Assembly: GCA_015655565.1 (NCBI GenBank)
Contig: JAATEU010000168.1
Span: 1 to 7,953 of the forward strand
Source of the DNA: Clostridiales bacterium
Lineage (GTDB): Bacteria > Bacillota > Clostridia > Lachnospirales > Lachnospiraceae
Reading direction: 5' to 3'
Length of the DNA stretch: 7,953 nt
The translations under genes and the position numbers were made by a program. Under the pieces are notes generated by a model that saw only the letters and a list, made by a program, of their open reading frames with translations, was not told the origin of the DNA and searched no databases. Below are positions 1 to 5,704 of the stretch, piece after piece (positions within the stretch are counted from its first letter, which is position 1; every line of letters begins with the position of its first letter).

Positions 1-2
1 GG

Positions 3-980
3 TTGCGGAGGGTGGTTAAGGGGATGAGGAAGGAAATCATTTCCCTTGGAGGAGAAGTAAGGTTTCGGACCTGTCTGACGGATATTGTCCTGGAAGACGG
101 AAGTCTTAAAGGGATAGAGCTGAATCGGAAGGAGTATATGGAATGCGGCATTCTGGTTATGGCAATCGGACATAGCGCCAGGGATACCTTTGATTTAATC
201 TGTAGGAAAGGGCTTAAGCTGTCCCCCAAGTCCTTTGCCATGGGAGTAAGAATAGAGCATCCGCAGTTTTTCATTAACCGGAACCAATACGGTGATTACC
301 ATGGGAAGCTGCCGGCTGCGGATTATAAATTAACTTACAGTGCCTCCACCGGAAGGAATATTTATTCCTTTTGCATGTGTCCGGGAGGATTTGTAGTGAA
401 TGCTTCTTCCGAACAGGGAGGAATTGCAGTGAATGGTATGAGTAACCATGCCAGGGATGAAGCAAATGCCAACAGCGCTTTAATCGTGACGGTGTCACCA
501 AAGGATTTCCCGCAGTCGGAAACAATACCGGAGGCATTGGCAGGTGTGGAATTCCAGCGTATTTGGGAGCGGCAGGCTTACCGGGCAGGGAAGGGATTCA
601 TACCGGTTCAGTTATTTGGAGACTTGTGCAGAAACCGGGAGAGTGTTACAATAGGTCATATTAAACCAAATATAAAGGGTAATTATCAGTTATCAAATTT
701 AAGCCAATGTCTTCCCGGTTATGTTTACGATACGTTAGTAGAGGGAGTAAATGCATTTGACCGTGTTATTCCGGGATTCCGGGATGAAGAGGCCGTACTT
801 TCGGGTGTTGAAACACGGACATCCTCTCCTCTTCGGATTGAACGGGACGATAAATATGAGTCCAATATAAAAGGAATCTATCCTTGCGGAGAAGGAGCCG
901 GTTATGCCGGCGGCATTACTTCAGCGGCTATAGACGGAATTAAAATATTTGAAGCAATTGCAAGGCGTTATAAAGCATAA
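3..980 (+). CDS. FAD-dependent dehydrogenase-like protein (COG2509 type), C-terminal part
   Basis: This is the 3' part of a gene that begins before the window; the first codons visible are in mid-protein, so no start is assigned. The 325 visible residues match the C-terminal two thirds of the NAD(P)/FAD-dependent oxidoreductases of about 530 residues often annotated as FAD-dependent dehydrogenases. Visible marks are AIGHSARDTF (residues 54-63), the GVRIEHP block (81-87), YSFCMCPGGFVVNAS (121-135), NGMSNHARD (144-152), GVEFQR (181-186), and near the end GVETRTSSPLRIERD (268-282) with the flavin-binding YPCGEGAGYAGGITSAA (293-309). The physiological substrate of this family is not established. 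The gene ends 44 nt before proB and probably shares its transcript. I am confident of the family but not of any reaction. Confidence 0.85.
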   Translation: MRRVVKGMRKEIISLGGEVRFRTCLTDIVLEDGSLKGIELNRKEYMECGILVMAIGHSARDTFDLICRKGLKLSPKSFAMGVRIEHPQFFINRNQYGDYHGKLPAADYKLTYSASTGRNIYSFCMCPGGFVVNASSEQGGIAVNGMSNHARDEANANSALIVTVSPKDFPQSETIPEALAGVEFQRIWERQAYRAGKGFIPVQLFGDLCRNRESVTIGHIKPNIKGNYQLSNLSQCLPGYVYDTLVEGVNAFDRVIPGFRDEEAVLSGVETRTSSPLRIERDDKYESNIKGIYPCGEGAGYAGGITSAAIDGIKIFEAIARRYKA

Positions 981-1012
981 TCATATGGATTAGACAGCAA
1001 AAAGAAATTGAA

Positions 1013-1018
1013 AAGGAG
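1013..1018 (+). promoter_or_regulatory. Ribosome binding site of proB
   Basis: AAGGAG lies 6 nt before the ATG at 1025 and supports that start. I saw no convincing promoter in the 44-nt gap, which fits read-through from the upstream gene. Confidence 0.6.
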
Positions 1019-1024
1019 CAGAAC

Positions 1025-1876
1025 ATGGCTTTTGACAGATCAACAATAAAAGATAAGAAGAGAATTGTAATTAAGATTGGTTCATCATCGTTAACTCATG
1101 AAGCAACAGGCAGTATAAACCTGTCTAAGATGGAAAAACTGGTACGTATATTAACCGACCTAAGAAATCAGGGAAAAGATGTTATTTTGGTATCTTCCGG
1201 TGCCATTGCGGTGGGAAGGGAAAGCTTAAATTTAAAAGAAAAACCGAAAGAAAAAGTTGTTAAGCAGGCTTGTGCGGCAGTAGGGCAGGCAAGGCTGATG
1301 ATGGTATATCAAAAATTATTTGCAGAATATAATCAGGTGCCGGCACAAATATTAATGACTAAATATACAATGATTAATGATATTAGCAGGGAGAATGCAC
1401 TAAATACATTTGAAGAACTGTTTCGTATGGGCGTAATTCCTATTGTTAATGAAAATGATACGGTGTCTACGGATGAAATCGAGTTTGGTGATAATGATAC
1501 CTTATCGGCAATTGTTGCTGCGTTGGTAAATGCAGATATGCTGATTCTGTTATCCGATATTGACGGGTTATATACCGATGATCCCCATAAGAATACGGAA
1601 GCCGAATTTATTGATTATGTGGAAGTCATTGACGGGAAATTAAGTGAGATGGGAAAGGATTCTTCCACTTCAGTAGGAACCGGCGGTATGGTGACTAAGA
1701 TTGCTGCCGCCAGAATAGCAACCGATTCCGGTGCGGACATGATAATTGCCAATGGGGAAGAAATTTACATAATTAATGAAATTATGGAAGGAAAAAATAT
1801 CGGTACCATATTTAAAGCCCATAAGGATGAGAATTTTGTTTTAATGGATTATCTCCGTACGAATCAATACCCATAA
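1025..1876 (+). CDS. proB: Glutamate 5-kinase (short form without PUA domain)
   Basis: This enzyme phosphorylates L-glutamate to gamma-glutamyl phosphate with ATP, the first committed step of proline synthesis in the cytosol. The 283 residues form one amino-acid kinase domain. It shows the phosphate-binding KIGSSS (17-22), SSGAIAVG (57-64), the glutamate-site NENDTV (142-147), FGDNDTLSA (154-162), LLSDIDGLYTDDP (175-187) and the nucleotide-site GTGGMVTK (218-225). E. coli ProB has about 367 residues with a C-terminal PUA domain. That domain is absent here, as in many Firmicutes short forms, and the end at the TAA is clean rather than broken. Its partner proA lies two genes downstream. The product gamma-glutamyl phosphate is labile and is usually passed to ProA, so co-transcription makes sense. 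Proline feedback inhibition is known for the family but cannot be read from the sequence. Confidence 0.97.
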   Translation: MAFDRSTIKDKKRIVIKIGSSSLTHEATGSINLSKMEKLVRILTDLRNQGKDVILVSSGAIAVGRESLNLKEKPKEKVVKQACAAVGQARLMMVYQKLFAEYNQVPAQILMTKYTMINDISRENALNTFEELFRMGVIPIVNENDTVSTDEIEFGDNDTLSAIVAALVNADMLILLSDIDGLYTDDPHKNTEAEFIDYVEVIDGKLSEMGKDSSTSVGTGGMVTKIAAARIATDSGADMIIANGEEIYIINEIMEGKNIGTIFKAHKDENFVLMDYLRTNQYP

Positions 1877-1888
1877 AAATATCTTGAC

Positions 1889-1902
1889 CTGTCAGGAGAC
1901 AG
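1889..1902 (+). other. Small inverted repeat between proB and the DUF896 gene
   Basis: CTGTC and GACAG flank a 4-nt AGGA loop, giving a 5-bp hairpin. No T-run follows, so it is not a terminator. It may be an RNA processing or stabilising element, or chance. Confidence 0.25.
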
Positions 1903-1924
1903 TCAGGCAGAATAAGGAGAATTT

Positions 1925-1942
1925 ATGAGAAAGGCAATATAA
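1925..1942 (+). other. Five-codon minicistron ahead of the DUF896 gene
   Basis: ATG-AGA-AAG-GCA-ATA-TAA encodes Met-Arg-Lys-Ala-Ile. It has a better Shine-Dalgarno sequence (AAGGAG at 1914-1919, 5 nt before the ATG) than the gene it precedes, and its stop ends 1 nt before the next ATG at 1944. Ribosomes ending here could reinitiate on the downstream gene. It may also be a decayed start of that gene, or chance. Confidence 0.35.
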
Positions 1943-1943
1943 A

Positions 1944-2153
1944 ATGGAGGATAAAAAACTGGCTAGAATTAATGAACTGTATAAAAAATCCCGGAATGAG
2001 GGATTAACGGAAGCAGAGAAGTCGGAACAGGCCGATTTAAGAAGTGAATATATCGGCGCCATCCGTAAGAACCTTCGTGGAACGCTGAATCAGATTTCCC
2101 TGTTAAATCCCGACGGTTCCGTTACAGAATTAACGAAAAAGGATAAACAGTAG
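1944..2153 (+). CDS. DUF896 (YnzC-type) small protein
   Basis: This is a 69-residue protein of the DUF896 family, which includes Bacillus subtilis YnzC. The family feature is an N-terminal two-helix hairpin: the RINELYKKSRNEGLTEAEKSEQ stretch runs over residues 8-29, followed by an LRSEYI segment (32-37) and a second amphipathic helix. The tail (about 50-69) is polar and lysine-rich. Members are small cytosolic proteins without an established biochemical function; in B. subtilis the yneA-yneB-ynzC operon is tied to the SOS response, but nothing here shows an SOS link. The start at 1944 is preceded by a weak AAAGG (1930-1934), 9 nt upstream, and by a five-codon minicistron with a stronger site. 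The stop TAG abuts the ATG of the folate gene (TAGATG), which suggests translational coupling. Confidence 0.9.
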   Translation: MEDKKLARINELYKKSRNEGLTEAEKSEQADLRSEYIGAIRKNLRGTLNQISLLNPDGSVTELTKKDKQ

Positions 2154-2714
2154 ATGACGAAACAGGAAATCCGTAAAGCCGTAAAGGAATTAAAGAGCAG
2201 GTTGCCGGCCACGGAAATACAGGCCTTTAGTAGATTCATAACAAAACAGGTATTACAGTCCCCCGTATATGGGCAGTGCAGCCGCTTATACAGTTATGTA
2301 TCCTTTCATCAGGAGGTCGTAACCACAAATCTGCTTAAGACAGCCCTATACCAGCAGAAAAAGGTAGCGGTTCCTAAAATTACCGGGCGGGAGATGAAAT
2401 TTTTCTTTATACATTCCCTGGAAGAATTAAAACCTGGCGTACTTGGGATATTAGAACCAGTCTCTGAGGAAGAAGCAGTTCCCGAAACGGAAGGAAAAAG
2501 CCTTATCCTTGTTCCGGGCCTGGCATTTGACCTGAATCGGAACCGTATCGGATATGGAAAAGGATATTATGACGGTTTTTTTATGAAATACCGGGATTAT
2601 CCCTTAATAAAAATTGCTTTAGCCTATGATTTTCAAATACTCAATGAACTGCCGGCAGAAGAGCATGATGTAAAGGTTGATCAGATTATAACACAAAGCA
2701 GAATAATTAAATAA
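2154..2714 (+). CDS. 5-formyltetrahydrofolate cyclo-ligase
   Basis: This enzyme (MTHFS, YgfA/YqgN family) converts 5-formyltetrahydrofolate to 5,10-methenyltetrahydrofolate using ATP. It returns the storage and inhibitory folate form to one-carbon metabolism in the cytosol. Its 186 residues are the usual length. Visible marks are the N-terminal basic helix ([10 protein letters not shown], 2-11), SYVSFHQEV (47-55), KKVAVPK (69-75), GILEP (98-102) and the signature [20 protein letters not shown] (117-136) followed by GYYDGF (137-142), with the closing D-x-x-x-D-Q-I-I-T segment (172-180). The ATG directly follows the TAG of the DUF896 gene with no gap, and a purine-rich AAAAAGGA lies inside that gene's end, so coupled translation is likely. 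Its place between proB and proA shows no direct pathway link; the likely meaning is a shared housekeeping transcript. Confidence 0.95.
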   Translation: MTKQEIRKAVKELKSRLPATEIQAFSRFITKQVLQSPVYGQCSRLYSYVSFHQEVVTTNLLKTALYQQKKVAVPKITGREMKFFFIHSLEELKPGVLGILEPVSEEEAVPETEGKSLILVPGLAFDLNRNRIGYGKGYYDGFFMKYRDYPLIKIALAYDFQILNELPAEEHDVKVDQIITQSRIIK

Positions 2715-2741
2715 GTTCCAGAAACAGCTATAGGAAAGGAT

Positions 2742-2747
2742 GGAGGG
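2742..2747 (+). promoter_or_regulatory. Ribosome binding site of proA
   Basis: GGAGGG lies 5 nt before the ATG at 2753. It is the strongest Shine-Dalgarno sequence in this operon and fixes the proA start. Confidence 0.7.
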
Positions 2748-2752
2748 TTCAA

Positions 2753-3997
2753 ATGAAATATTTAGAAGAGATTGGTATAAAAGCCAAAAAAGCTGCAGCT
2801 ATTTTAAATACCTTAGGCCAGGAACGGAAAAATGAAGGCCTGCGTGAGGCAGCGAAATCGTTATTAGGCCACGAAAAGGAAATACTCAGGGCGAATCAGT
2901 CAGATATCGCTGCTGCGAAGGAAAACGGTATGATGGAATCTTTAATTGACCGTCTGACATTAAATCATGACCGTATACAGGGAATGGCCGATGGGCTGCT
3001 TGATATTGCTGACTTACCGGATCCGGTAGGTGAAGTGATATCCATGGCCAACCGTCCCAACGGATTAACCATTGGGCAGAAAAGGGTCCCAATCGGTGTG
3101 ATAGGAATCATATACGAATCCCGTCCCAATGTGACCGCAGATGCCTTCGGACTCTGCTTTAAAACCGGTAACGCAGTAATACTGCGGGGAGGAAGCGATG
3201 CCTTACATTCGAATATTGCCATTGTAAATGCAATACGAAAAGCGCTGGGCCATGTTAACCTCACCGGGGATTCTCTTCAATTAATTGAGGATACCGGCAG
3301 GGAAACTGCCAAAGAAATGATGCGGTTAAACCGGTATATCGATTTATTAATACCAAGGGGCGGAGCCGGATTAATCAGATCGGTGATAGAAAATAGTACG
3401 GTTCCGGTTATTGAGACGGGAACGGGAAACTGCCATGTATATGTGTATGAATATGCGGATTTTGATATGGCGTTAAATATTATCTACAATGCCAAAACCC
3501 AGCGTCCGGGTGTATGTAATGCATGTGAATCCTTAGTGGTTCACAGTAAGGTGGCAGACAGCTTTCTTCCTTTATTATATGACAGGCTGACGGCAAAACA
3601 AATCGTATTTCGCGGGGATGAAAGGGCAAGGGCAATCTGCAATGAAATGGAGCCTGCTGCGGAAGAGGATTATGGAAAAGAATATTTGGACCGTCTTATA
3701 TCTCTTAAAATCGTAGATACCGTTGAGCAGGCAATTGCCCATATTAATTATTACAATACAAAACATTCCGAAGCCATTATTACCGGTAATTATAATAATG
3801 CAATGAAATTTTTAAATGAAATTGATGCAGCAGCAGTTTATGTGAATGCTTCCACACGATTTACGGATGGAGGCGAATTTGGATTCGGGGCTGAAATCGG
3901 TATCAGTACTCAAAAGCTCCATGCCAGGGGACCTATGGGTCTCGTTGCATTAACTTCAACAAAATATATTATTTTTGGAAACGGACAGGTCCGCTAG
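2753..3997 (+). CDS. proA: Gamma-glutamyl phosphate reductase
   Basis: This enzyme reduces gamma-glutamyl phosphate with NADPH to glutamate-5-semialdehyde, which cyclises to pyrroline-5-carboxylate, the second step of proline synthesis. It has 414 residues, full length for this aldehyde-dehydrogenase-superfamily protein. Visible marks are the cofactor-domain segments [16 protein letters not shown] (116-131) and [10 protein letters not shown] (141-150), PRGGAGLI (201-208), the catalytic cysteine in GVCNACES (Cys255), and the C-terminal [20 protein letters not shown] (376-395) followed by GLVAL (396-400). It works with ProB, encoded 876 nt upstream. The stop codon TAG is part of a CTAG that also forms the left border of a MITE-like element, so the protein end is set exactly at the insertion point. 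Joining the outer flanks keeps the same TAG, so the reading frame is unchanged by the element. Confidence 0.97.
   Translation: MKYLEEIGIKAKKAAAILNTLGQERKNEGLREAAKSLLGHEKEILRANQSDIAAAKENGMMESLIDRLTLNHDRIQGMADGLLDIADLPDPVGEVISMANRPNGLTIGQKRVPIGVIGIIYESRPNVTADAFGLCFKTGNAVILRGGSDALHSNIAIVNAIRKALGHVNLTGDSLQLIEDTGRETAKEMMRLNRYIDLLIPRGGAGLIRSVIENSTVPVIETGTGNCHVYVYEYADFDMALNIIYNAKTQRPGVCNACESLVVHSKVADSFLPLLYDRLTAKQIVFRGDERARAICNEMEPAAEEDYGKEYLDRLISLKIVDTVEQAIAHINYYNTKHSEAIITGNYNNAMKFLNEIDAAAVYVNASTRFTDGGEFGFGAEIGISTQKLHARGPMGLVALTSTKYIIFGNGQVR
3994..3997. repeat. Left CTAG target-site copy (contains the proA stop codon)
   Basis: The last three bases are the proA TAG. The matching copy is at 4152-4155, and the pair brackets the foldback element. 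Confidence 0.7.
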
Positions 3998-4151
3998 GGC
4001 GTGTCTGAAAACTGCTTGCGCTGGGCGTTCCACTTTGTGGGAGACAAGGAGCGATTTTGGAAGCGTAGTTGGTCCTACGTTTCCAAAATTGTGACGCAGT
4101 ATACCTCAAAGTGGATCGGTCAGAACGGTACAATGAGTTTTCAGACACGCT
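3998..4151. mobile_element. MITE-like foldback element, 154 bp, flanked by CTAG repeats
   Basis: The ends are near-perfect terminal inverted repeats: 3998-4013 (GGCGTGTCTGAAAACT) against 4136-4151, matching 15 of 16 with only the outermost base different. CTAG stands on both sides (3994-3997 and 4152-4155), as expected for a 4-bp target duplication. The interior is also palindromic: 4030-4040 matches 4104-4114 at 10 of 11 positions, and 4054-4068 pairs with 4075-4089 over 15 bp, including one G-U pair, around a 6-nt loop. The whole element can therefore fold into one long interrupted hairpin, as DNA or RNA. There is no transposase, so it would have to be moved in trans. Some IS5-group transposases duplicate YTAR sites, which CTAG fits, but assigning a parent family is inference. 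Confidence 0.8.
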
Positions 4152-4155
4152 CTAG
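4152..4155. repeat. Right CTAG target-site copy
   Basis: This is the partner of 3994-3997. Removing one CTAG plus the element restores a continuous proA end followed by GATGGG. Confidence 0.7.
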
Positions 4156-4249
4156 GATGGGAAAAAGAAATAATCCCGGTGGCAATATTTTTTAAATAAT
4201 TGTTCTAATCAATATTTATAAAGCAAGAAGGTACTTTGTCAATAAAATA

Positions 4250-4278
4250 TTGAAAACCGATAGTTATAAATATAGAAT
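4250..4278 (+). promoter_or_regulatory. Predicted sigma-A promoter in the proA-mazG-like spacer
   Basis: TTGAAA (4250-4255) and TAGAAT (4273-4278) are separated by 17 nt. The start of transcription would be near 4285. The -10 region reads TATAGAAT, the same as in the rny promoter. It points into a stretch with no ATG-started ORF and ahead of the terminator at 4435-4471. Confidence 0.55.
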
Positions 4279-4284
4279 AGCAAA

Positions 4285-4471
4285 TGAAATAATCAGGAGG
4301 TCAGATATAAATTTTCATACTCGAAAGAACAGTGAGGAAACCTGGTAAATAAAAGAGATAATAATACTAAGAATATACCTGTCTTTCCTGTTTTTATTAT
4401 AATAATCATAAGAAATACATAATACTTAAATTTCAAAAACTATCAATTTTATTATAAATTGATAGTTTTTT
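4285..4471 (+). ncRNA. Candidate small RNA or short leader transcript, unnamed
   Basis: A promoter-like pair (4250-4278) and a strong terminator hairpin (4435-4471) frame a transcript of about 185 nt. No ATG occurs between 4301 and 4434. An AGGAGG at 4295-4300 looks like a ribosome site but is followed only by non-standard starts. From ATA at 4307 the frame gives 13 codons and stops at TAA; from ATT at 4311 it also gives 13 codons before a stop. A 12-bp perfect palindrome TTATTATAATAA lies at 4394-4405. CAGG and AGGT around the AGGAGG could pair with CCTG (near 4387) and ACCT (near 4379), leaving a bulge. I do not recognise a known RNA family. It could instead be the decayed start of a lost gene. 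Confidence 0.35.
4435..4471 (+). terminator. Strong Rho-independent terminator, probably bidirectional
   Basis: A 15-bp perfect stem, AAAAACTATCAATTT (4435-4449) with its reverse complement (4456-4470), closes a 6-nt TATTAT loop. The right arm ends in a T-run (4466-4471) continuing as GTTTT. The left arm begins with five A's, so the minus strand also has a U-tract. It separates the candidate short transcript from the MazG-like gene. Confidence 0.8.
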
Positions 4472-4601
4472 GTTTTGTGCGCCAGCTATTAGAGAGTCAG
4501 TAACCGTTTTAACAAATGAGGGCAAAGTAATAAACAACAATAAGGGATCATATAGATATAGTTCAGAATTTTTTTTTCTTAACTTAACCATAGGAGGATA
4601 A
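4458..4601 (+). other. Startless open frame just before the MazG-like gene
   Basis: A 47-codon open frame with no ATG runs from a TAA at 4455 to a TAA at 4599, which overlaps the spacer before the next start. Its translation contains the plausible-looking run ESVTVLTNEGKVINNNKG. The only candidate start, TTG at 4470, lies in the terminator arm and has no ribosome site. It may be a gene remnant or a chance frame, and I do not call it a gene. Otherwise the spacer 4472-4591 shows only a nine-T run (4569-4577). Confidence 0.15.
4592..4597 (+). promoter_or_regulatory. Ribosome binding site of the MazG-like gene
   Basis: AGGAGG lies 5 nt before the ATG at 4603. It is a consensus match and fixes the start. 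I found no clear promoter between the terminator at 4471 and this site. Confidence 0.75.
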
Positions 4602-4602
4602 A

Positions 4603-5103
4603 ATGACAAAATTATATAGGTTGATAAAAAAATGTATGGACCAAAATATTCTTAATTCTGGAACAGCAGAATCCTTTAACAGTTCGTTAAAAGATTTGGG
4701 ACGTTGGGTATTAACTCTGTACAACAATGGAAGGCTGACATTTGATGGAAATTCTAAGGATAATTTAACTCTGCATGAAATTTTAAGTATTAAAGATTTT
4801 ATAAAAGAGATTGGAGAAATTGAGGCAGGTTATAACTACTTAAAAAAACGGGAAAGAACATTTTATGAGCTGATTGCCATGTGTCACGGTGAATTATCAA
4901 AAGCCCTGGATGAATTCCGGAAAGGATACCATCCATGCTATACCTATTACAGGGAGGATAGTGAACCGAAAGGAATACCTGCAGAATTAGCGGATGTTAT
5001 TATAAGGATCTTTGATATTTGTTATCATTATGATATTGATATTGAAACTATATTAATTGAAAAGCATGAGTATAATAAATTAAAAAAATGTAATTTAAAG
5101 TAA
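4603..5103 (+). CDS. MazG-like nucleotide pyrophosphohydrolase-fold protein
   Basis: The C-terminal half (about residues 88-160) resembles the all-alpha MazG-like NTP pyrophosphatase fold, which removes pyrophosphate from (d)NTPs and often serves house-cleaning. Visible are the first helix ELSKALDEFRKG (97-108), the second helix GIPAELADVIIRIFD (124-138) with E128 and D131 of the E-x-x-D pair, and the closing EKHEYNKLKK (153-162). Normally the first helix gives E-x-x-E; here it reads E97-L-S-K100, so one expected Mg ligand is a lysine. Acidic D103-E104 follow but are not the usual positions. The first 85 or so residues are helical and polar, and I do not recognise them. Total length is 166 residues. 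The gene stands alone behind a terminator in an AT-rich accessory segment between proA and miaB. Catalysis is uncertain; it could be a binding or inactive relative. Confidence 0.65.
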   Translation: MTKLYRLIKKCMDQNILNSGTAESFNSSLKDLGRWVLTLYNNGRLTFDGNSKDNLTLHEILSIKDFIKEIGEIEAGYNYLKKRERTFYELIAMCHGELSKALDEFRKGYHPCYTYYREDSEPKGIPAELADVIIRIFDICYHYDIDIETILIEKHEYNKLKKCNLK

Positions 5104-5133
5104 GAAGTTATACTAAAAGAACGAATCTTATTT

Positions 5134-5172
5134 ATCGGTACTTAAATAAAGGAATCGGTATTAAATAGGAAA
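5134..5172. repeat. Imperfect tandem repeat, 20 + 19 bp
   Basis: Two adjacent copies start with ATCGGTA: 5134-5153 (ATCGGTACTTAAATAAAGGA) and 5154-5172 (ATCGGTATTAAATAGGAAA). They differ by one missing C and a few changes at the end. They lie in the 112-nt gap upstream of the small ORF at 5216. Paired operator sites or a slippage duplication are both possible. Confidence 0.55.
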
Positions 5173-5215
5173 ACAAAATAATAAAATTAAATAAATTGAT
5201 AAATTTGGGTAAAAT

Positions 5216-5572
5216 ATGTTCAAAAAGAAGTCAAAGAACTCAGGCAAACGAAACTGCAATTTCATTCCCTTCAGCAAAAAATTGCTGGAATACTCACGCT
5301 TTGAGTGCTGGGTCATGACAATTGCTTTATTCGTAATGCAGGCTATGGAGATTGATACCGGAGAACTGTATCGGATAGATCTGGCCGGATGGACAGGGTA
5401 TGCCGTAGCGAAAGCACTGTATTACAATATGGCGAAATCGGACCATCAGATTCAATTGTTAAAAAGGATGGATCCCCGTACAAGTGATAAGATAAAAGCA
5501 ATAATAATAGACGATGCTGAAAAAAAGTATAAGGAAAGTACAGTTGAAGGATTAGAAGACAAAAAAAGCTGA
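5216..5572 (+). CDS. Small hypothetical protein with one possible membrane segment
   Basis: I do not recognise this 118-residue protein. It begins with a very basic N-terminus (KKKSKNSGKR, residues 3-12). It then has a moderately hydrophobic stretch, FECWVMTIALFVMQAMEID (29-47), that could be a weak membrane helix. Next is a Gly-rich turn LAGWTGYAVAKALYYNMAKS (56-75), and the end is a charged, probably helical C-terminus from about residue 76. The D-T-G-E-L ... A-x-A-L-Y-Y-N-x-A-K pattern recalls small phage-encoded membrane proteins of Clostridia, but that is an impression, not an assignment. The ATG at 5216 has no clear Shine-Dalgarno sequence (GGGTAAAAT only), so expression or the exact start is uncertain. 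It follows the MazG-like gene in the same direction after 112 nt containing a tandem repeat. Codon use looks ordinary for the window. Confidence 0.55.
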   Translation: MFKKKSKNSGKRNCNFIPFSKKLLEYSRFECWVMTIALFVMQAMEIDTGELYRIDLAGWTGYAVAKALYYNMAKSDHQIQLLKRMDPRTSDKIKAIIIDDAEKKYKESTVEGLEDKKS

Positions 5573-5622
5573 ACCTGACCGGCCTGATGCGGATAATTTT
5601 AATTATTGTCCAGGAATAACAG

Positions 5623-5651
5623 TTGAAATTATGGGATTAATAATTTATAAT
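5623..5651 (+). promoter_or_regulatory. Predicted sigma-A promoter of miaB
   Basis: TTGAAA (5623-5628) and a perfect TATAAT (5646-5651) are separated by exactly 17 nt. Transcription would start near 5658, giving a 5' leader of about 47 nt before the miaB ATG. This separates miaB transcription from the accessory genes upstream. Confidence 0.7.
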
Positions 5652-5704
5652 TCTTTGATGTAGCTATTAAAATTATTCATATAAGATGAAAGTAGAGATT
5701 ATAA

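Noticed and set aside
274..537. Minus-strand 87-codon open frame within the FAD protein gene
   Set aside because: It is antisense to a strongly conserved coding region, with no ribosome site and no recognisable domain.
1881..1910. Promoter upstream of the DUF896 gene from TTGACC
   Set aside because: No acceptable -10 lies at 15-19 nt spacing, and the region reads GC-rich CAGGCAG where a -10 should be.
2886..3264. Two overlapping minus-strand open frames inside proA
   Set aside because: Both are antisense shadows of the conserved proA frame; the sense protein explains the sequence fully.
4001..4195. A 64-codon + strand open frame inside and beyond the hairpin element
   Set aside because: It lies almost entirely within the palindromic MITE-like element, has a GTG start without a ribosome site, and its composition follows the inverted repeats, not a protein.
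4458..4601. A 47-codon gene ahead of the MazG-like gene
   Set aside because: It has no ATG, and its only TTG start lies within a terminator arm without a ribosome site. A stop-free run of this length is expected by chance somewhere in the six frames.
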